Source of the DNA: Paenibacillus sabuli
Lineage (GTDB): Bacteria; Bacillota; Bacilli; Paenibacillales; Paenibacillaceae
Length of the DNA stretch: 64,000 nucleotides
Reading direction: 5' to 3'
NCBI RefSeq assembly: GCF_014705605.1
Contig: NZ_JACXIZ010000022.1
Span: 1 to 64,000, forward strand
The notes below the pieces were generated by a model. That model was not told the DNA's origin. It searched no databases and saw nothing but the letters and a program-made list of their open reading frames with translations. Position numbers and translations under genes: made by a program. Positions 1-8,262 of this stretch are shown in pieces. Every line of letters starts with the position of its first letter. Within the stretch, counting starts at the first letter, position 1.

Positions 1-136
1 TTTTCTTCAAAAATCATCGCTAGGGCTCGTTGAGCTTATTTTTCACTGCAAAATTCCGCTCGCCGGCCTATTCTAAGGGTGCGGAATGTGAGCTGGTATT
101 ATTCAATATCTAATTTTGAGAAAAAGAGGTTTAGAC

Positions 137-370
137 ATGAAAAAGCTTGCACCTTGGCTCATCCTCTCGGGTTCCATTTTGATCGCAGTGTTTAGTTTGG
201 AGAGCATTGTTTTATACGTGAATTTCACTGCTTACCAGAGGCCTGTTAACTTTGACTACATTTTTTTTAATATGCCTGCTTCTTTTGAAATGATATATTG
301 GACCACAGCTATTCTTGGAGCGGTTCTTTTTATTACGGGTATAGTTAGTGGACTTCTGTCTAGAAAGTAG
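137..370 (+). CDS. Small two-span membrane protein, function unknown
   Basis: Encodes 77 residues. The ATG at 137 is chosen over an upstream TTG at 116 because AAAGAGG lies 7 bases before it. Two hydrophobic stretches are visible (about residues 5-27 and 55-74), separated by a short polar loop with aromatic residues, so an integral membrane protein is likely. I recognise no family. The gene and its surroundings are clearly AT-richer than everything after about position 560, which may mark an old junction or a transferred fragment. It stands alone on the plus strand, next to minus-strand neighbours. Confidence 0.6.
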   Translation: MKKLAPWLILSGSILIAVFSLESIVLYVNFTAYQRPVNFDYIFFNMPASFEMIYWTTAILGAVLFITGIVSGLLSRK

Positions 371-713
371 ATAAACTTAGCCAAGAAGAAGCCTTTTCGG
401 TAAATGCGGCCCTTTCCATGTGATTCGTTTCATCCTGTCTGTTTCTCCTATTCTTGGAATGGTTTAATTTGTAAGAAATCGCTAATTACAGGCGAAACGT
501 CTCAGATTGAAAAGGGTTATTTCAGGCCCCAAGGTCCTTGCTCTCTACTTCGGCAACAATCCCGAACCATTACCTCCAATTCAGCTGCCTGTACAGCCGC
601 GTGACTGCTCGACGGTCGGGGAGCTGCGGAAGATCGTGCGTGGGGGCGCCTGCGGCACCCAGATCTCTCCGCGTCAACCTGGCAGGACGAGCGAGGAAGG
701 CGGCATACAAGCC
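371..713. other. Intergenic stretch without a recognisable gene
   Basis: I see no convincing coding region. Plus-strand open frames run through it, but they continue antisense to the 102-residue gene at 714-1022, lack a ribosome binding site and resemble nothing known. Base composition changes from AT-rich to GC-rich near 560-600. Confidence 0.5.
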
Positions 714-1022
714 CTAGGATCCAGACTGCACAAAATCCTCATTCTCGGCGAGCACCTTGCCCTCTGTATCCAGGAATCGGATCAGCGGCTGCTGTCCATC
801 CTCGTAGAAATCGGACGCCATATAAAAGTTGCGCAAAATGGCGTCCATGAACAGCGTCATGAAGGCCGCTCCAATCTCGCCGCCTTCCCCGGAGGTATCC
901 AGCACCGCCTCAATGGTCCGGTCGTCGAGCATGGCGATGCTTTCAAATGGCGCTTCTTCGTCTTCCGAATCATTCAGTTCCTCTTCAATCAAACGGCGGA
1001 AGTCGTCCTTGGTCAGATGCAT
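714..1022 (-). CDS. Small acidic protein, function unknown
   Basis: Encodes 102 residues with many Asp and Glu, beginning MHLTKDDFRRLIEEEL. No signal peptide or membrane span is visible, so it should be a small cytoplasmic protein. I do not recognise the family; the residue mix (acidic helical N-terminus, then mixed alpha/beta) is that of a small folded domain. The ribosome binding site is weak (GGAA upstream). It lies 60 bases downstream of the MFS transporter gene on the same strand and might be cotranscribed with it. Codon use matches the GC-rich neighbours, and the opposite frames do not look real. Confidence 0.6.
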   Translation of the reverse strand: MHLTKDDFRRLIEEELNDSEDEEAPFESIAMLDDRTIEAVLDTSGEGGEIGAAFMTLFMDAILRNFYMASDFYEDGQQPLIRFLDTEGKVLAENEDFVQSGS

Positions 1023-1082
1023 ACTTCATTTCCAATTCTTGCAAAAGCGCCGTCTCGCCAGTTCGCGCGGCGGGAAGGATCG

Positions 1083-2333
1083 CTACCTGCCCTCCGGCGC
1101 GCCGCTCCGACGCGGCTTGCGGGCCGCGTGCGACAGCAGGCCCGCGAGCAGCACCATCGCCAGGACGACGAGCATCGCCCGGCGCAGACCGATCTGCTCG
1201 CCCAGCAGGCCGAGCGAAGGCGGGCCGACCAAAAAAGCAAAGTAGCCGATCATCGCGACCGCGCTCACGCGGGCAGCCGCCCCTCGCGGTTCATCGCCCG
1301 CGGCCGATAAGCCGACCGGAAAGCCGACCGAAGCGCCCAAGCCCCACAGCACAGCACCCGTAGCCGCAGCCGCCGTCCCGCTGCCGAAGATGAACACCAG
1401 CAGGCCGGCTACGCTGAGCGCGGCGCAGCCGCGCAGCACGGCCACGCGCCCGAAGCGGTCGAGCATATAGCCCCCGGCCAGCCGGGCCACGAGCATCGCG
1501 CCGACAAAGAAGCCGTACACCAGCGAGCCCGTGGCCGCCTCCACGCCGTACCCGTCGACCATCGCCAGCGGAATCCAATCGCTCGCCGCCCCCTCGGAGA
1601 AGGCGGCGCCCAGCACAATCAGGCCGATCATCCACACGCGCGGCTCTCGCCAGATCTTCGCCGAGAGCCGCGCCCCTGACGCCCTTGACGCTCCTGGCAC
1701 ATCCGCCTCCCGCTCCTCCGCCGCTTCCCGTCCCGTAGCCGGAGGCAGACAGCGGGACAAGGCGTATACGCCTCCGCCAAGCGCAAGACCGACCGCTGCC
1801 AGATGGATCGACACCGGCAGCTGTGCCGCAATGGCCGCCGTGCCCGCCAGCGCGCCGAGCAGCATGCCCAGGCTAAAGAGCGCATGCAAGAGCGGCATGA
1901 CGTTGCGGCCTAGGGCCTGCTCGAGCGAGCCGCCCTCGACGTTCATCGCCACATCCAGCACGCCGTACCCGATCCCGAAAATGAGCAGCCCGGCAAAAAT
2001 CACCGGCGCCAGAGCTACGGCTGTCCCTGCCCCTGCGGCAATAAAACCAAGCGCCAGCAGCATTGTGCTGGCCGCGATTGAGCGGCGCGCGCCGAGCCTG
2101 GAGATGAGCCGCCCCGAGCCCGTCAACCCGACAATGGAGCCGGTGGCAAGGCCAAGCAAAAGGAATCCCATCTGGGAGGTGGACGCGTCAAGCTGGTCCC
2201 GTATTGTGGTGGTGCGCGACACCCAGGAGGCGAAGGCGAACCCGGGCAGCGCAAAGATCACGAGCAGCCCGCCAAACCACAGCTTATGGCCGTTCTCGAG
2301 CGGCTGCCGCTCGCGCCGTGCTGAATTGGACAT
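1083..2333 (-). CDS. MFS transporter, YbjJ-like
   Basis: Encodes 416 residues with about twelve membrane spans. The C-terminal half matches my memory of E. coli YbjJ closely: an SEGAASDWIPL segment, then LDRFGRVAVLR in the loop between spans, then VLWGLGASVGFP and FLVGPPSLGLLGE. The N-terminal half has the usual GxxxGRLISRLGARR loop between spans 2 and 3. YbjJ-type proteins belong to the drug/sugar efflux side of the superfamily, but their substrates are poorly known, so I assign no substrate. The ATG at 2333 has AAGGAG 11 bases upstream; the longer open frame has no such signal. The gene lies between a small acidic protein and an SRPBCC protein, all on the minus strand. Confidence 0.85.
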   Translation of the reverse strand: MSNSARRERQPLENGHKLWFGGLLVIFALPGFAFASWVSRTTTIRDQLDASTSQMGFLLLGLATGSIVGLTGSGRLISRLGARRSIAASTMLLALGFIAAGAGTAVALAPVIFAGLLIFGIGYGVLDVAMNVEGGSLEQALGRNVMPLLHALFSLGMLLGALAGTAAIAAQLPVSIHLAAVGLALGGGVYALSRCLPPATGREAAEEREADVPGASRASGARLSAKIWREPRVWMIGLIVLGAAFSEGAASDWIPLAMVDGYGVEAATGSLVYGFFVGAMLVARLAGGYMLDRFGRVAVLRGCAALSVAGLLVFIFGSGTAAAATGAVLWGLGASVGFPVGLSAAGDEPRGAAARVSAVAMIGYFAFLVGPPSLGLLGEQIGLRRAMLVVLAMVLLAGLLSHAARKPRRSGAPEGR

Positions 2334-2489
2334 GATGATACTACTCCTTGTATGTGCAATTGAGTAACTATGCTTTCCATCATGCCACACCGTATGCGCA
2401 GTGTCCAACGCCGCTACAAATGACTTGGAGCTCGCTGCGGGCAGCCAAGCTGTCCATAGCGAGCTCCACAATAACCATAACCGTAGTCC

Positions 2490-3002
2490 TTACTGGCGGA
2501 CGCTGTCGAGGTGCTCGCCCAGTCGGTCCCACGTCTCCTTGATACCCTGCTCCATGCCCATCTCCAGCACGGTCTTGAGCGCTTCTTCGCTCTCGTAACG
2601 CGAGATGCTGATTAGCTTCGTTTTGCCCGCTTCATCGACGAATGACATCGCCACATGCGTGGCCGGCAGCTCCTGCGACTCGTTGCCGTCGGCATCGGAG
2701 AAGTAGTCGATGTAGCTGAAGGCGGCAGGCGCGTCGATCTCTTGATAGACCCCCTTGCCCCACGATTCCATGCCGTAGAAGTCCCCTTGGTTCTCGTCCA
2801 TGCACTTCATGCAATAATGCCACACGCCGCCCGGGCGAAAGTCGACGTGGCACGCCGTCAATGTCCAGCCGCGCGGCCCCCACCAGTGCTTCAGATGCTC
2901 CGCTTCCGTGAACGCTTGAAAGACCAATTCCTGCGGCGCGTCGAATACGCGCTCCAAAATGATTTCATTGCCTTCCACCTTCGTCATCATTTCATTCGCC
3001 AT
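2490..3002 (-). CDS. SRPBCC/AHSA1-family protein
   Basis: Encodes 170 residues. The opening ERVFDAPQELVFQAFTEAEHLKHWWGP is the typical first strand and helix of the activator-of-Hsp90-ATPase-like SRPBCC fold. The rest keeps the pattern FRPGG-W, then WGKGVYQEI, and a C-terminal helix carrying WDRLGEHLD. Such proteins form a hydrophobic ligand pocket. In bacteria most have no proven function, although many are annotated as polyketide-cyclase-like or as stress proteins. The start has AAGGAGG 8 bases upstream, preceded by a good sigma-A promoter. It is probably monocistronic. Confidence 0.85.
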   Translation of the reverse strand: MANEMMTKVEGNEIILERVFDAPQELVFQAFTEAEHLKHWWGPRGWTLTACHVDFRPGGVWHYCMKCMDENQGDFYGMESWGKGVYQEIDAPAAFSYIDYFSDADGNESQELPATHVAMSFVDEAGKTKLISISRYESEEALKTVLEMGMEQGIKETWDRLGEHLDSVRQ

Positions 3003-3032
3003 GGTCGATTCCTCCTTGTTTATGTTGCATTT

Positions 3033-3061
3033 AATATACCATACAAGGAATATTCGTTCAA
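3033..3061 (-). promoter_or_regulatory. Sigma-A promoter of the SRPBCC gene
   Basis: On the minus strand TTGAAC (3056-3061) and TATATT (3033-3038) are separated by exactly 17 bases. This agrees well with the sigma-A consensus, and the start codon lies about 30 bases downstream. Confidence 0.6.
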
Positions 3062-3110
3062 CAGAATATTTTGTGAGTTGATATCGCGATGACGCCGCTA
3101 CTCGTATCGA

Positions 3111-4595
3111 TCACGTCCCGCAATACGTCCGGTACGGCCCGGCGGACGCGGGCGCCGCTGCGCAATAGGCTACTTGTTCGGCCGTGTAGGCATAGGGATC
3201 GGCAAGCGCGGCAAGCAGCGCGTGCATGACGCCGTAATCCCCATCCTGCTCCGCCGCCGCGAGCGCCTCCTCGACCCGATGGTTGCGCGGGATGACCGCC
3301 GGATTGCTGCGCCGCATGAGCTGAAGCGATTGTTCGCGCGACTCGGACTGACTGTCCAGCCGAGCCTGCCAGCGCGTCTGCCAGGCTGTCCACGCATCCG
3401 CTGCGGTCAGCCCGCTATCCTCGGGCCGCTCCAGGGTGAGTGCCCGGAAGGCATTGGTATAGTCTGCCCCTTGCTCCTGCAGCATCGCGAGCAGCTCTTG
3501 GACCAGCGTCTCGTCCTCTTCGTGGTCGTCGCGGCCGAACAACCCCAGCTTGGCGCGCATGCCGTCTAGCCAGTACCCGTGATACAGTCCGGCGAACGCC
3601 CCGATCGCCTCTTCCCCCAGCTCCAGGGCGCGCGCTTCGTCCTCGGCCAGCAGCGGCAGCAGCGACTCGGCGAAGCGCGCCAGGTTCCAGGCCGCGATCC
3701 GCGGCTGGTTGCCGTAAGCATACCGGCCCTGACGATCGATCGAGCTGAACACCGTCTCCGGATCGTAAGCATCCATGAATGCGCACGGTCCATAATCGAT
3801 CGTCTCGCCGCTGACCGCCATATTGTCGGTATTCATGACCCCATGAATGAAGCCGGCGAGCTGCCATCTCGCGATCAGCTCGGCCTGGCGGGCAATGACG
3901 GCCCGCAGCAGCCCGACGTATCGCCCATCCTCATCCTGAGCCGCCTCGGGAGCATGCCGCTGCAGCGCATAATCCGCGAGCGCTCTCAGCTGCTCCTTGT
4001 CATCCAGGGCCGCGGCATATTGGAACGTGCCGACGCGCAGGTGGCTCGCCGCCACCCGCACAAGCACCGCGCCGGGCAGCAGCGACTCGCGGACGATCTG
4101 CTCGCCGGTCGATACGACCGCCAGGCTGCGCGTCGTCGGGATGCCCAGCCCATGCATCGCCTCGCTGATGATATACTCCCTCAGCATCGGGCCCAGTGCG
4201 GCGCGGCCGTCGCCCGAGCGCGAATAGGGAGTGCGGCCGGAGCCCTTGAGCTGGATGTCGACGCGGCGGCCGTCCGGTGTGCGCTGCTCCCCCAGCAGCA
4301 GGGCGCGGCCGTCGCCCAGCATCGTGAAGTGGCCGAATTGATGGCCCGTATAGGCCTGAGCGAGCGGGTCCGCCCCCTCGGGCAGCCGATTCCCGGCCAG
4401 CGTCTCGACGCCCGCCGCGCTGCGCAGCGCCTCGGCGTCGAGACCGAGCGCGCCGGCCAGCCCCTCATTCAGGACGGCCAGCCTCGGCTCGGCCACCGGC
4501 ACAGGCGCCAGCTTGCTATAAAAATGATGAGGCAGACGAGCGTAGCTGTTGTCGAGGTTCCAGCCCATGGGCGGTGTGATGTCGCTGTTCGTCAT
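3111..4595 (-). CDS. selO: Protein adenylyltransferase SelO
   Basis: Encodes 494 residues, the usual size for SelO (YdiU/UPF0061). SelO has a pseudokinase fold, binds ATP in an inverted orientation and transfers AMP to Ser, Thr or Tyr of target proteins; it is linked to redox stress. Visible signatures are [16 protein letters not shown] (about 82-97), the nucleotide-binding [16 protein letters not shown] (116-131) and HGVMNTDN (251-258) followed by D267-Y-G, which hold the catalytic and metal-binding Asp and Asn. The C-terminus ends in YCGT, keeping the conserved redox cysteine (residue 492) that is selenocysteine in animals. I chose ATG 4595 because AGGAAG sits 13 bases upstream; ATG 4604, three codons earlier, lies almost on top of that site. 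Confidence 0.95.
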   Translation of the reverse strand: MTNSDITPPMGWNLDNSYARLPHHFYSKLAPVPVAEPRLAVLNEGLAGALGLDAEALRSAAGVETLAGNRLPEGADPLAQAYTGHQFGHFTMLGDGRALLLGEQRTPDGRRVDIQLKGSGRTPYSRSGDGRAALGPMLREYIISEAMHGLGIPTTRSLAVVSTGEQIVRESLLPGAVLVRVAASHLRVGTFQYAAALDDKEQLRALADYALQRHAPEAAQDEDGRYVGLLRAVIARQAELIARWQLAGFIHGVMNTDNMAVSGETIDYGPCAFMDAYDPETVFSSIDRQGRYAYGNQPRIAAWNLARFAESLLPLLAEDEARALELGEEAIGAFAGLYHGYWLDGMRAKLGLFGRDDHEEDETLVQELLAMLQEQGADYTNAFRALTLERPEDSGLTAADAWTAWQTRWQARLDSQSESREQSLQLMRRSNPAVIPRNHRVEEALAAAEQDGDYGVMHALLAALADPYAYTAEQVAYCAAAPASAGPYRTYCGT

Positions 4596-4628
4596 GCTAT
4601 CCATCCCCTTCCTGATCCTTGTACGGAC

Positions 4629-4657
4629 AGTATACCCCGATTGCCGGCCTACGTCAC
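4629..4657 (-). promoter_or_regulatory. Probable selO promoter
   Basis: The minus strand carries TATACT (4629-4634) with GTGACG (4652-4657) 17 bases upstream. Each hexamer keeps at least four consensus bases, and selO starts about 35 bases downstream. Confidence 0.45.
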
Positions 4658-4689
4658 ATGCGCTTGCTCCGGGTACGGCAACCCCATGC

Positions 4690-4719
4690 AAAACACCCCT
4701 TTCGATGGGAAAGGGGTGT
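4690..4719 (-). terminator. Intrinsic terminator of the sodium-channel gene
   Basis: An 11-bp perfect stem (4693-4703 with 4709-4719, arms ACACCCCTTTC and GAAAGGGGTGT) with a 5-base loop. Read on the minus strand it is followed by a short T-run, and it lies 24 bases after the channel stop codon and before the selO promoter. Confidence 0.8.
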
Positions 4720-4742
4720 ACATGCAGCGGCGTACGGGAGGG

Positions 4743-5594
4743 CTACGCCTCCGGTTTATTCCGCTGCTCCGTCAGTAAGGTTTTGATGTCGCGAATGTCG
4801 TGCCGCAGCTCCTCGTTCTCCTGGACCAGCCGGTCGAGCTGGCTCTGCTGGTGGGTATCCTCCTCTTGATTGAGGTAGCTCAAGATGACGGCCACGACCA
4901 GATTGAGGATAACCAGCGCGCCGACAATAATGAAGGACACGAAGTAGACCCAGGCCCACGGCAGCTGCTCGATCACCGGACGCGCCACCTGACTGGCCCA
5001 GGATTCGAAGGTCACGACCTGCACCAGCGTAAAAAGCGCATGATGAAAGCTGCCAAAATATTCATACGGCAGCGCCTCGCGGAAGAAGGTCGTGCCAATG
5101 ATGGCATAGATGGAGAAGATCAAAAAGGTAAGACCGAGAATCCCCGTCAGCGCGGGCACCGACTTCATCAAGGAGTCGATGATTTTGCGCAGTGCCGGTA
5201 TCGCCGGTATCATGCGGATGAGCCGCAGCACCCGGACGAGCCGCAGCACGCTGACGAGCGAGGTCGAGTAGAACGCCAGACTCGCCGCCACGATCGTAAA
5301 GTCGAATACATTCCAGCCGCTCCCAAAATATCGGCGCGGTCCCAGACCGGCGATTTTGAGCAGCACCTCCAGCACGAACAGCCAAATGATGATGCGGTCC
5401 AGCGCGAAGAGCAGCCGATTGCCCGCATCGTACGTCTCCATAATAATCACAAGACCATTAAACATGATCAGTCCGATCACCATCGGTTGAAACAGGGGAT
5501 GCTCCACCAGTGCCCGAATTCTCCCCCTGAACGGACCGTCGGCCCGACTGCCTGCAGTTGCGTCGTTACGATTGTTCGCCATTGCCAGTGCCAC
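4743..5594 (-). CDS. NaChBac-type voltage-gated sodium channel
   Basis: Encodes 283 residues with the full six-span layout of bacterial single-repeat Na+ channels that assemble as tetramers. S1-S3 fill about residues 32-110. S4 carries arginines at every third position (R118, R121, R124, R127) inside LRLVRVLRLIRMIP. The pore loop has selectivity filter TFESWAS (195-201), where NaChBac has TLESWAS. S6 follows, and then a polar heptad-like tail (245-275) as expected for the tetramerising coiled coil. I chose GTG 5594 because GGAAGG precedes it by 4 bases; ATG 5582 is the alternative. A perfect TATAAT lies at 5630-5635. The gene is monocistronic, with its own terminator. Confidence 0.93.
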   Translation of the reverse strand: MALAMANNRNDATAGSRADGPFRGRIRALVEHPLFQPMVIGLIMFNGLVIIMETYDAGNRLLFALDRIIIWLFVLEVLLKIAGLGPRRYFGSGWNVFDFTIVAASLAFYSTSLVSVLRLVRVLRLIRMIPAIPALRKIIDSLMKSVPALTGILGLTFLIFSIYAIIGTTFFREALPYEYFGSFHHALFTLVQVVTFESWASQVARPVIEQLPWAWVYFVSFIIVGALVILNLVVAVILSYLNQEEDTHQQSQLDRLVQENEELRHDIRDIKTLLTEQRNKPEA

Positions 5595-5689
5595 TATCCC
5601 CTTCCGCCTCACGAGCTATGTTCACCCTCATTATACAATGAAACATAGGGCAAACGTAAATGGCCCGCTTCCCGGAACGGAACACACCG

Positions 5690-5716
5690 CCGTGCAAGGA
5701 AGTCTTCCTTGCACGG
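5690..5716 (-). terminator. Strong hairpin after the importer 1 binding-protein gene
   Basis: CCGTGCAAGGAAG (5690-5702) and its exact complement (5704-5716) are separated by one base, giving an 11-bp or longer stem. It lies 50 bases after the stop codon of the solute-binding protein at 5766-7313. There is no T-run, so it may stabilise mRNA or terminate only weakly. Confidence 0.45.
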
Positions 5717-5765
5717 CCGAATACATTTGCAGCAAACTGTTATTTCTTTCCCGCTTTCCTAGCCA

Positions 5766-7313
5766 TCATCGGCTCGTGTACCACTCGTTGATTTCGGCGG
5801 CCACCGCTTCGCCGCCGGCCGCCTTCCAGGCGCTCTGCATATCGGCGATGCCCTTGTCCGTCACGCCGTCGACGACCATCTGGATGAGCGCGTCTCTGAC
5901 GACGCTGTTCAACTGGTTGTTGCTGGCCGCAAGCTGCGGCAGATACGGCGCGAAGGCGAGCGGATTGAACACCCGCTGCTCCTCCGGCACCTCGTTGACG
6001 ATGCGATAATTGTCGTACATCGCCTGATTTTTGCGGAGGCGCGCCTGCCAGTAGGTCTCGAAGACGTCCTCGTCCATGCCGATCACGAAGGCGTTGGACG
6101 AGCCGCGCTGATCGAAGAACGCCGGCTCGATCGGGAGATACGCGCCATCCTCGACCGTGTAGGTCTCGCCCTCCGTGCCGATGAACATCTCCTTGAACGT
6201 CTCCGGCTCCAGCAGCGCATTCACCGCCTTGACTGCATCCTCCGGGTGGGCGGCGCTTTTGGGGACGAACGTGATCTTGTTGATCCCGCCGTGCTTGAGG
6301 AAGCCCTTCTGCCCGTCCGCGCCCTCCATCGGCAGCAGGAATTGATAGGTCGCGTCCGGCTGCACCTTCTGCAGCGCCTCGTCGTAGCCGGGGATCGACG
6401 ACCATCCGGCTACCAGTACGCCGGCGCGCCCGCTCGTGAATTTCTCGGCAGCGGTCGAGCCCTTGTTGGTCGCGAATTCGGCATCGAGCAGCCCTTCCTC
6501 ATAGAGCATGCGCACGTATTGGAGATAGTCCGGCAGCGCCGGATGATTGGCTGCATGCACGAGCTCGCCGTCCACCTCGCTCCACTGCGCCCCGCCGTCG
6601 ACGAACAAGCCGAACGCACCGGCGACGTTGTCGATCAACGGCGTGCCCGACATCGTGAACGGGATGTTCTGCGCACCGTTGCCGCCCGGGTCCTGCTCGC
6701 GGAAGGCCCGCAGCACCGCGGTGAACTCGTCAAGCGTCTGCGGCATCGGCAGCCCCACCTGCTCCAGCCAGTCGGTGCGGATGAGCAGTCCGGTGCGCAC
6801 GTAGCTGATGTTCAGCGTCGGGATGCCATAGATCTTGCCGTCGACGCTGGCCGAAGCGAAGCTCTCATCCGATATCGCCTCCCGGATATGCGGGCCGAAT
6901 TCGTCGATCAGCGGCGTCAGATCGGTGAGCGCGCCATTCTCGGCGAAGGTGAAGAAGTCCTGCGCATTGGTGGCGTCGACGAGGTCGTAGTTCGAGCCCG
7001 AGGCCATGATCAGATTCAGCTTCTCGCTCGCATGCTCCTGCGGCAGGGCGTCATACTGAATCGCATAGCCGGACGCCTCCTCGATATAGTCGGCGACGGG
7101 ATAATGATTGTAATCAATATTCGTATACACTTTCAGGAATTTCAGCTCCGGCTTGTTCGCAGATGCTTCCTTCTGCTCCCCGCCTCCGCCGCCGGCAGCG
7201 GCGTCCTTGTTCCCGCCGCCGGCCGGTTCCTGCCCGCTGCAGCCGGCCAGCAGCACCACCACCACCAATACAAGCGCCGCGGCCATCCATCCTCTTTTAT
7301 GTCTCAGATCCAA
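5766..7313 (-). CDS. Sugar ABC importer 1: solute-binding lipoprotein (LplA/YtcQ type)
   Basis: Encodes 515 residues. The N-terminus has a basic start, a hydrophobic core and lipobox LLAGC (Cys about 25), followed by a Gly-rich linker, so the protein should be lipid-anchored outside the membrane. The body shows family-1 solute-binding features such as an early LNLIMASGSNYDL segment, IRTDWLEQVGLPMPQTLDEF, and EQDPGGNG. This last resembles the calcium-binding DPxGNG loop common in the LplA/YtcQ group. It would capture an oligosaccharide for the permeases encoded just upstream. The start is TTG at 7313, with AGGAGG 7 bases before it; no ATG has a comparable site. It is the last gene of the importer 1 operon. 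Confidence 0.88.
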   Translation of the reverse strand: MDLRHKRGWMAAALVLVVVVLLAGCSGQEPAGGGNKDAAAGGGGGEQKEASANKPELKFLKVYTNIDYNHYPVADYIEEASGYAIQYDALPQEHASEKLNLIMASGSNYDLVDATNAQDFFTFAENGALTDLTPLIDEFGPHIREAISDESFASASVDGKIYGIPTLNISYVRTGLLIRTDWLEQVGLPMPQTLDEFTAVLRAFREQDPGGNGAQNIPFTMSGTPLIDNVAGAFGLFVDGGAQWSEVDGELVHAANHPALPDYLQYVRMLYEEGLLDAEFATNKGSTAAEKFTSGRAGVLVAGWSSIPGYDEALQKVQPDATYQFLLPMEGADGQKGFLKHGGINKITFVPKSAAHPEDAVKAVNALLEPETFKEMFIGTEGETYTVEDGAYLPIEPAFFDQRGSSNAFVIGMDEDVFETYWQARLRKNQAMYDNYRIVNEVPEEQRVFNPLAFAPYLPQLAASNNQLNSVVRDALIQMVVDGVTDKGIADMQSAWKAAGGEAVAAEINEWYTSR

Positions 7314-7371
7314 GCGAACCCCTCCTCGTGATTTTTGCTTTCCATGACTGCATGATGCGTTTCGCCCGCCG

Positions 7372-8247
7372 TCACCCTTTGACCGAGCCGATCAGGATGC
7401 CTTTGATAAAATACTTCTGCAGCATCGGGTAGACGAGCAGGATCGGCAGCGTAGAGACAATAATCGTCGCGTTGCGGATGCCCTCCGGCGAGACATTGAG
7501 CAGGTTGTCGATGCTCTGGGTGAGCCGACTCTCATCGGAAGCCTCCAGCACGATATCGCGCAGGTAGAGCTGCAGCGGCTTCAGCGAAGGATCGGTGATG
7601 TAGAGGAGCGGATGGAACCAGTCGCTCCAGAAGGCCACTGCGTAGAACAGGCTGATCGTCGCGAATACCGGCGCCGACAGCGGAATGATGATGCGCAGTA
7701 CGATGCGCAGGTTGCTGGCGCCCTCCAGCTTGGCCGATTCCTCCAGACTCTCCGGCAGGTTCTCGTAATAATTCTTCATCAGCAGCATGTTGAACACGTT
7801 GATCAGGCCCGGCAGGATGAGTGCGCCGAGGTTGTTCATCAGTCCGAGCGACTTGATCAGCAGATAGTTCGGGATCAGCCCGCCGTTGAACAGCATCGTG
7901 AAGACGTACGCGAACAGGATCGGCTTGATGCCCGGCAGATGCTTCTTGGACAACGGATACGCCGCGACCGCGGTGAACAGGATCGCGCCGAGCGTGCCGA
8001 CGACCGTGACGAAGGCCGAGACCCCGAGCGCCCGCAGGAACGTGCTGTCGGTCATGACGAAGTACAGATTCTCGAACGTGAAGCCGACCGGCCACAGCCC
8101 GACCTGTCCGGAGACGATCGCCCAGTTGGCGCTGAGCGACTTCGACAGGACATTGAGGAAGGGGAGCAGGCACGCCAGCGCGCACAGCGCCAGCCAGGCG
8201 TAGACGACAATGTCCAGTACCCGGTCCCCCGCGCGAATATGACGCAT
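7372..8247 (-). CDS. Sugar ABC importer 1: permease (LplC/YtcP type)
   Basis: Encodes 291 residues with six predicted membrane spans. The cytoplasmic EAA loop is visible as ESLEESAKLEGASNLRIVLR with IIPLSAP after it; this loop docks onto the ATPase. The C-terminus ends in YFIKGILIGSVKG, a typical ending of this permease group. It pairs with the LplB-type permease 16 bases upstream, and the lipoprotein gene follows downstream. The start ATG has AAAGGGGG 9 bases upstream. No ATPase gene accompanies the set, as is usual for CUT1 importers of Bacillales that borrow MsmX-like ATPases. Confidence 0.9.
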   Translation of the reverse strand: MRHIRAGDRVLDIVVYAWLALCALACLLPFLNVLSKSLSANWAIVSGQVGLWPVGFTFENLYFVMTDSTFLRALGVSAFVTVVGTLGAILFTAVAAYPLSKKHLPGIKPILFAYVFTMLFNGGLIPNYLLIKSLGLMNNLGALILPGLINVFNMLLMKNYYENLPESLEESAKLEGASNLRIVLRIIIPLSAPVFATISLFYAVAFWSDWFHPLLYITDPSLKPLQLYLRDIVLEASDESRLTQSIDNLLNVSPEGIRNATIIVSTLPILLVYPMLQKYFIKGILIGSVKG

Positions 8248-8262
8248 TTTTTACGTCCCCCT

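Noticed and set aside
404-1310. Plus-strand frames covering 404-1310
   Set aside because: No ribosome binding site or recognisable domain, and they oppose the 102-residue and MFS genes, which have normal features.
4743-5594. General potassium channel as the identity of the six-span protein
   Set aside because: The pore loop has no TVGYG-type filter; TFESWAS, the S4 pattern and the tail match bacterial sodium channels.
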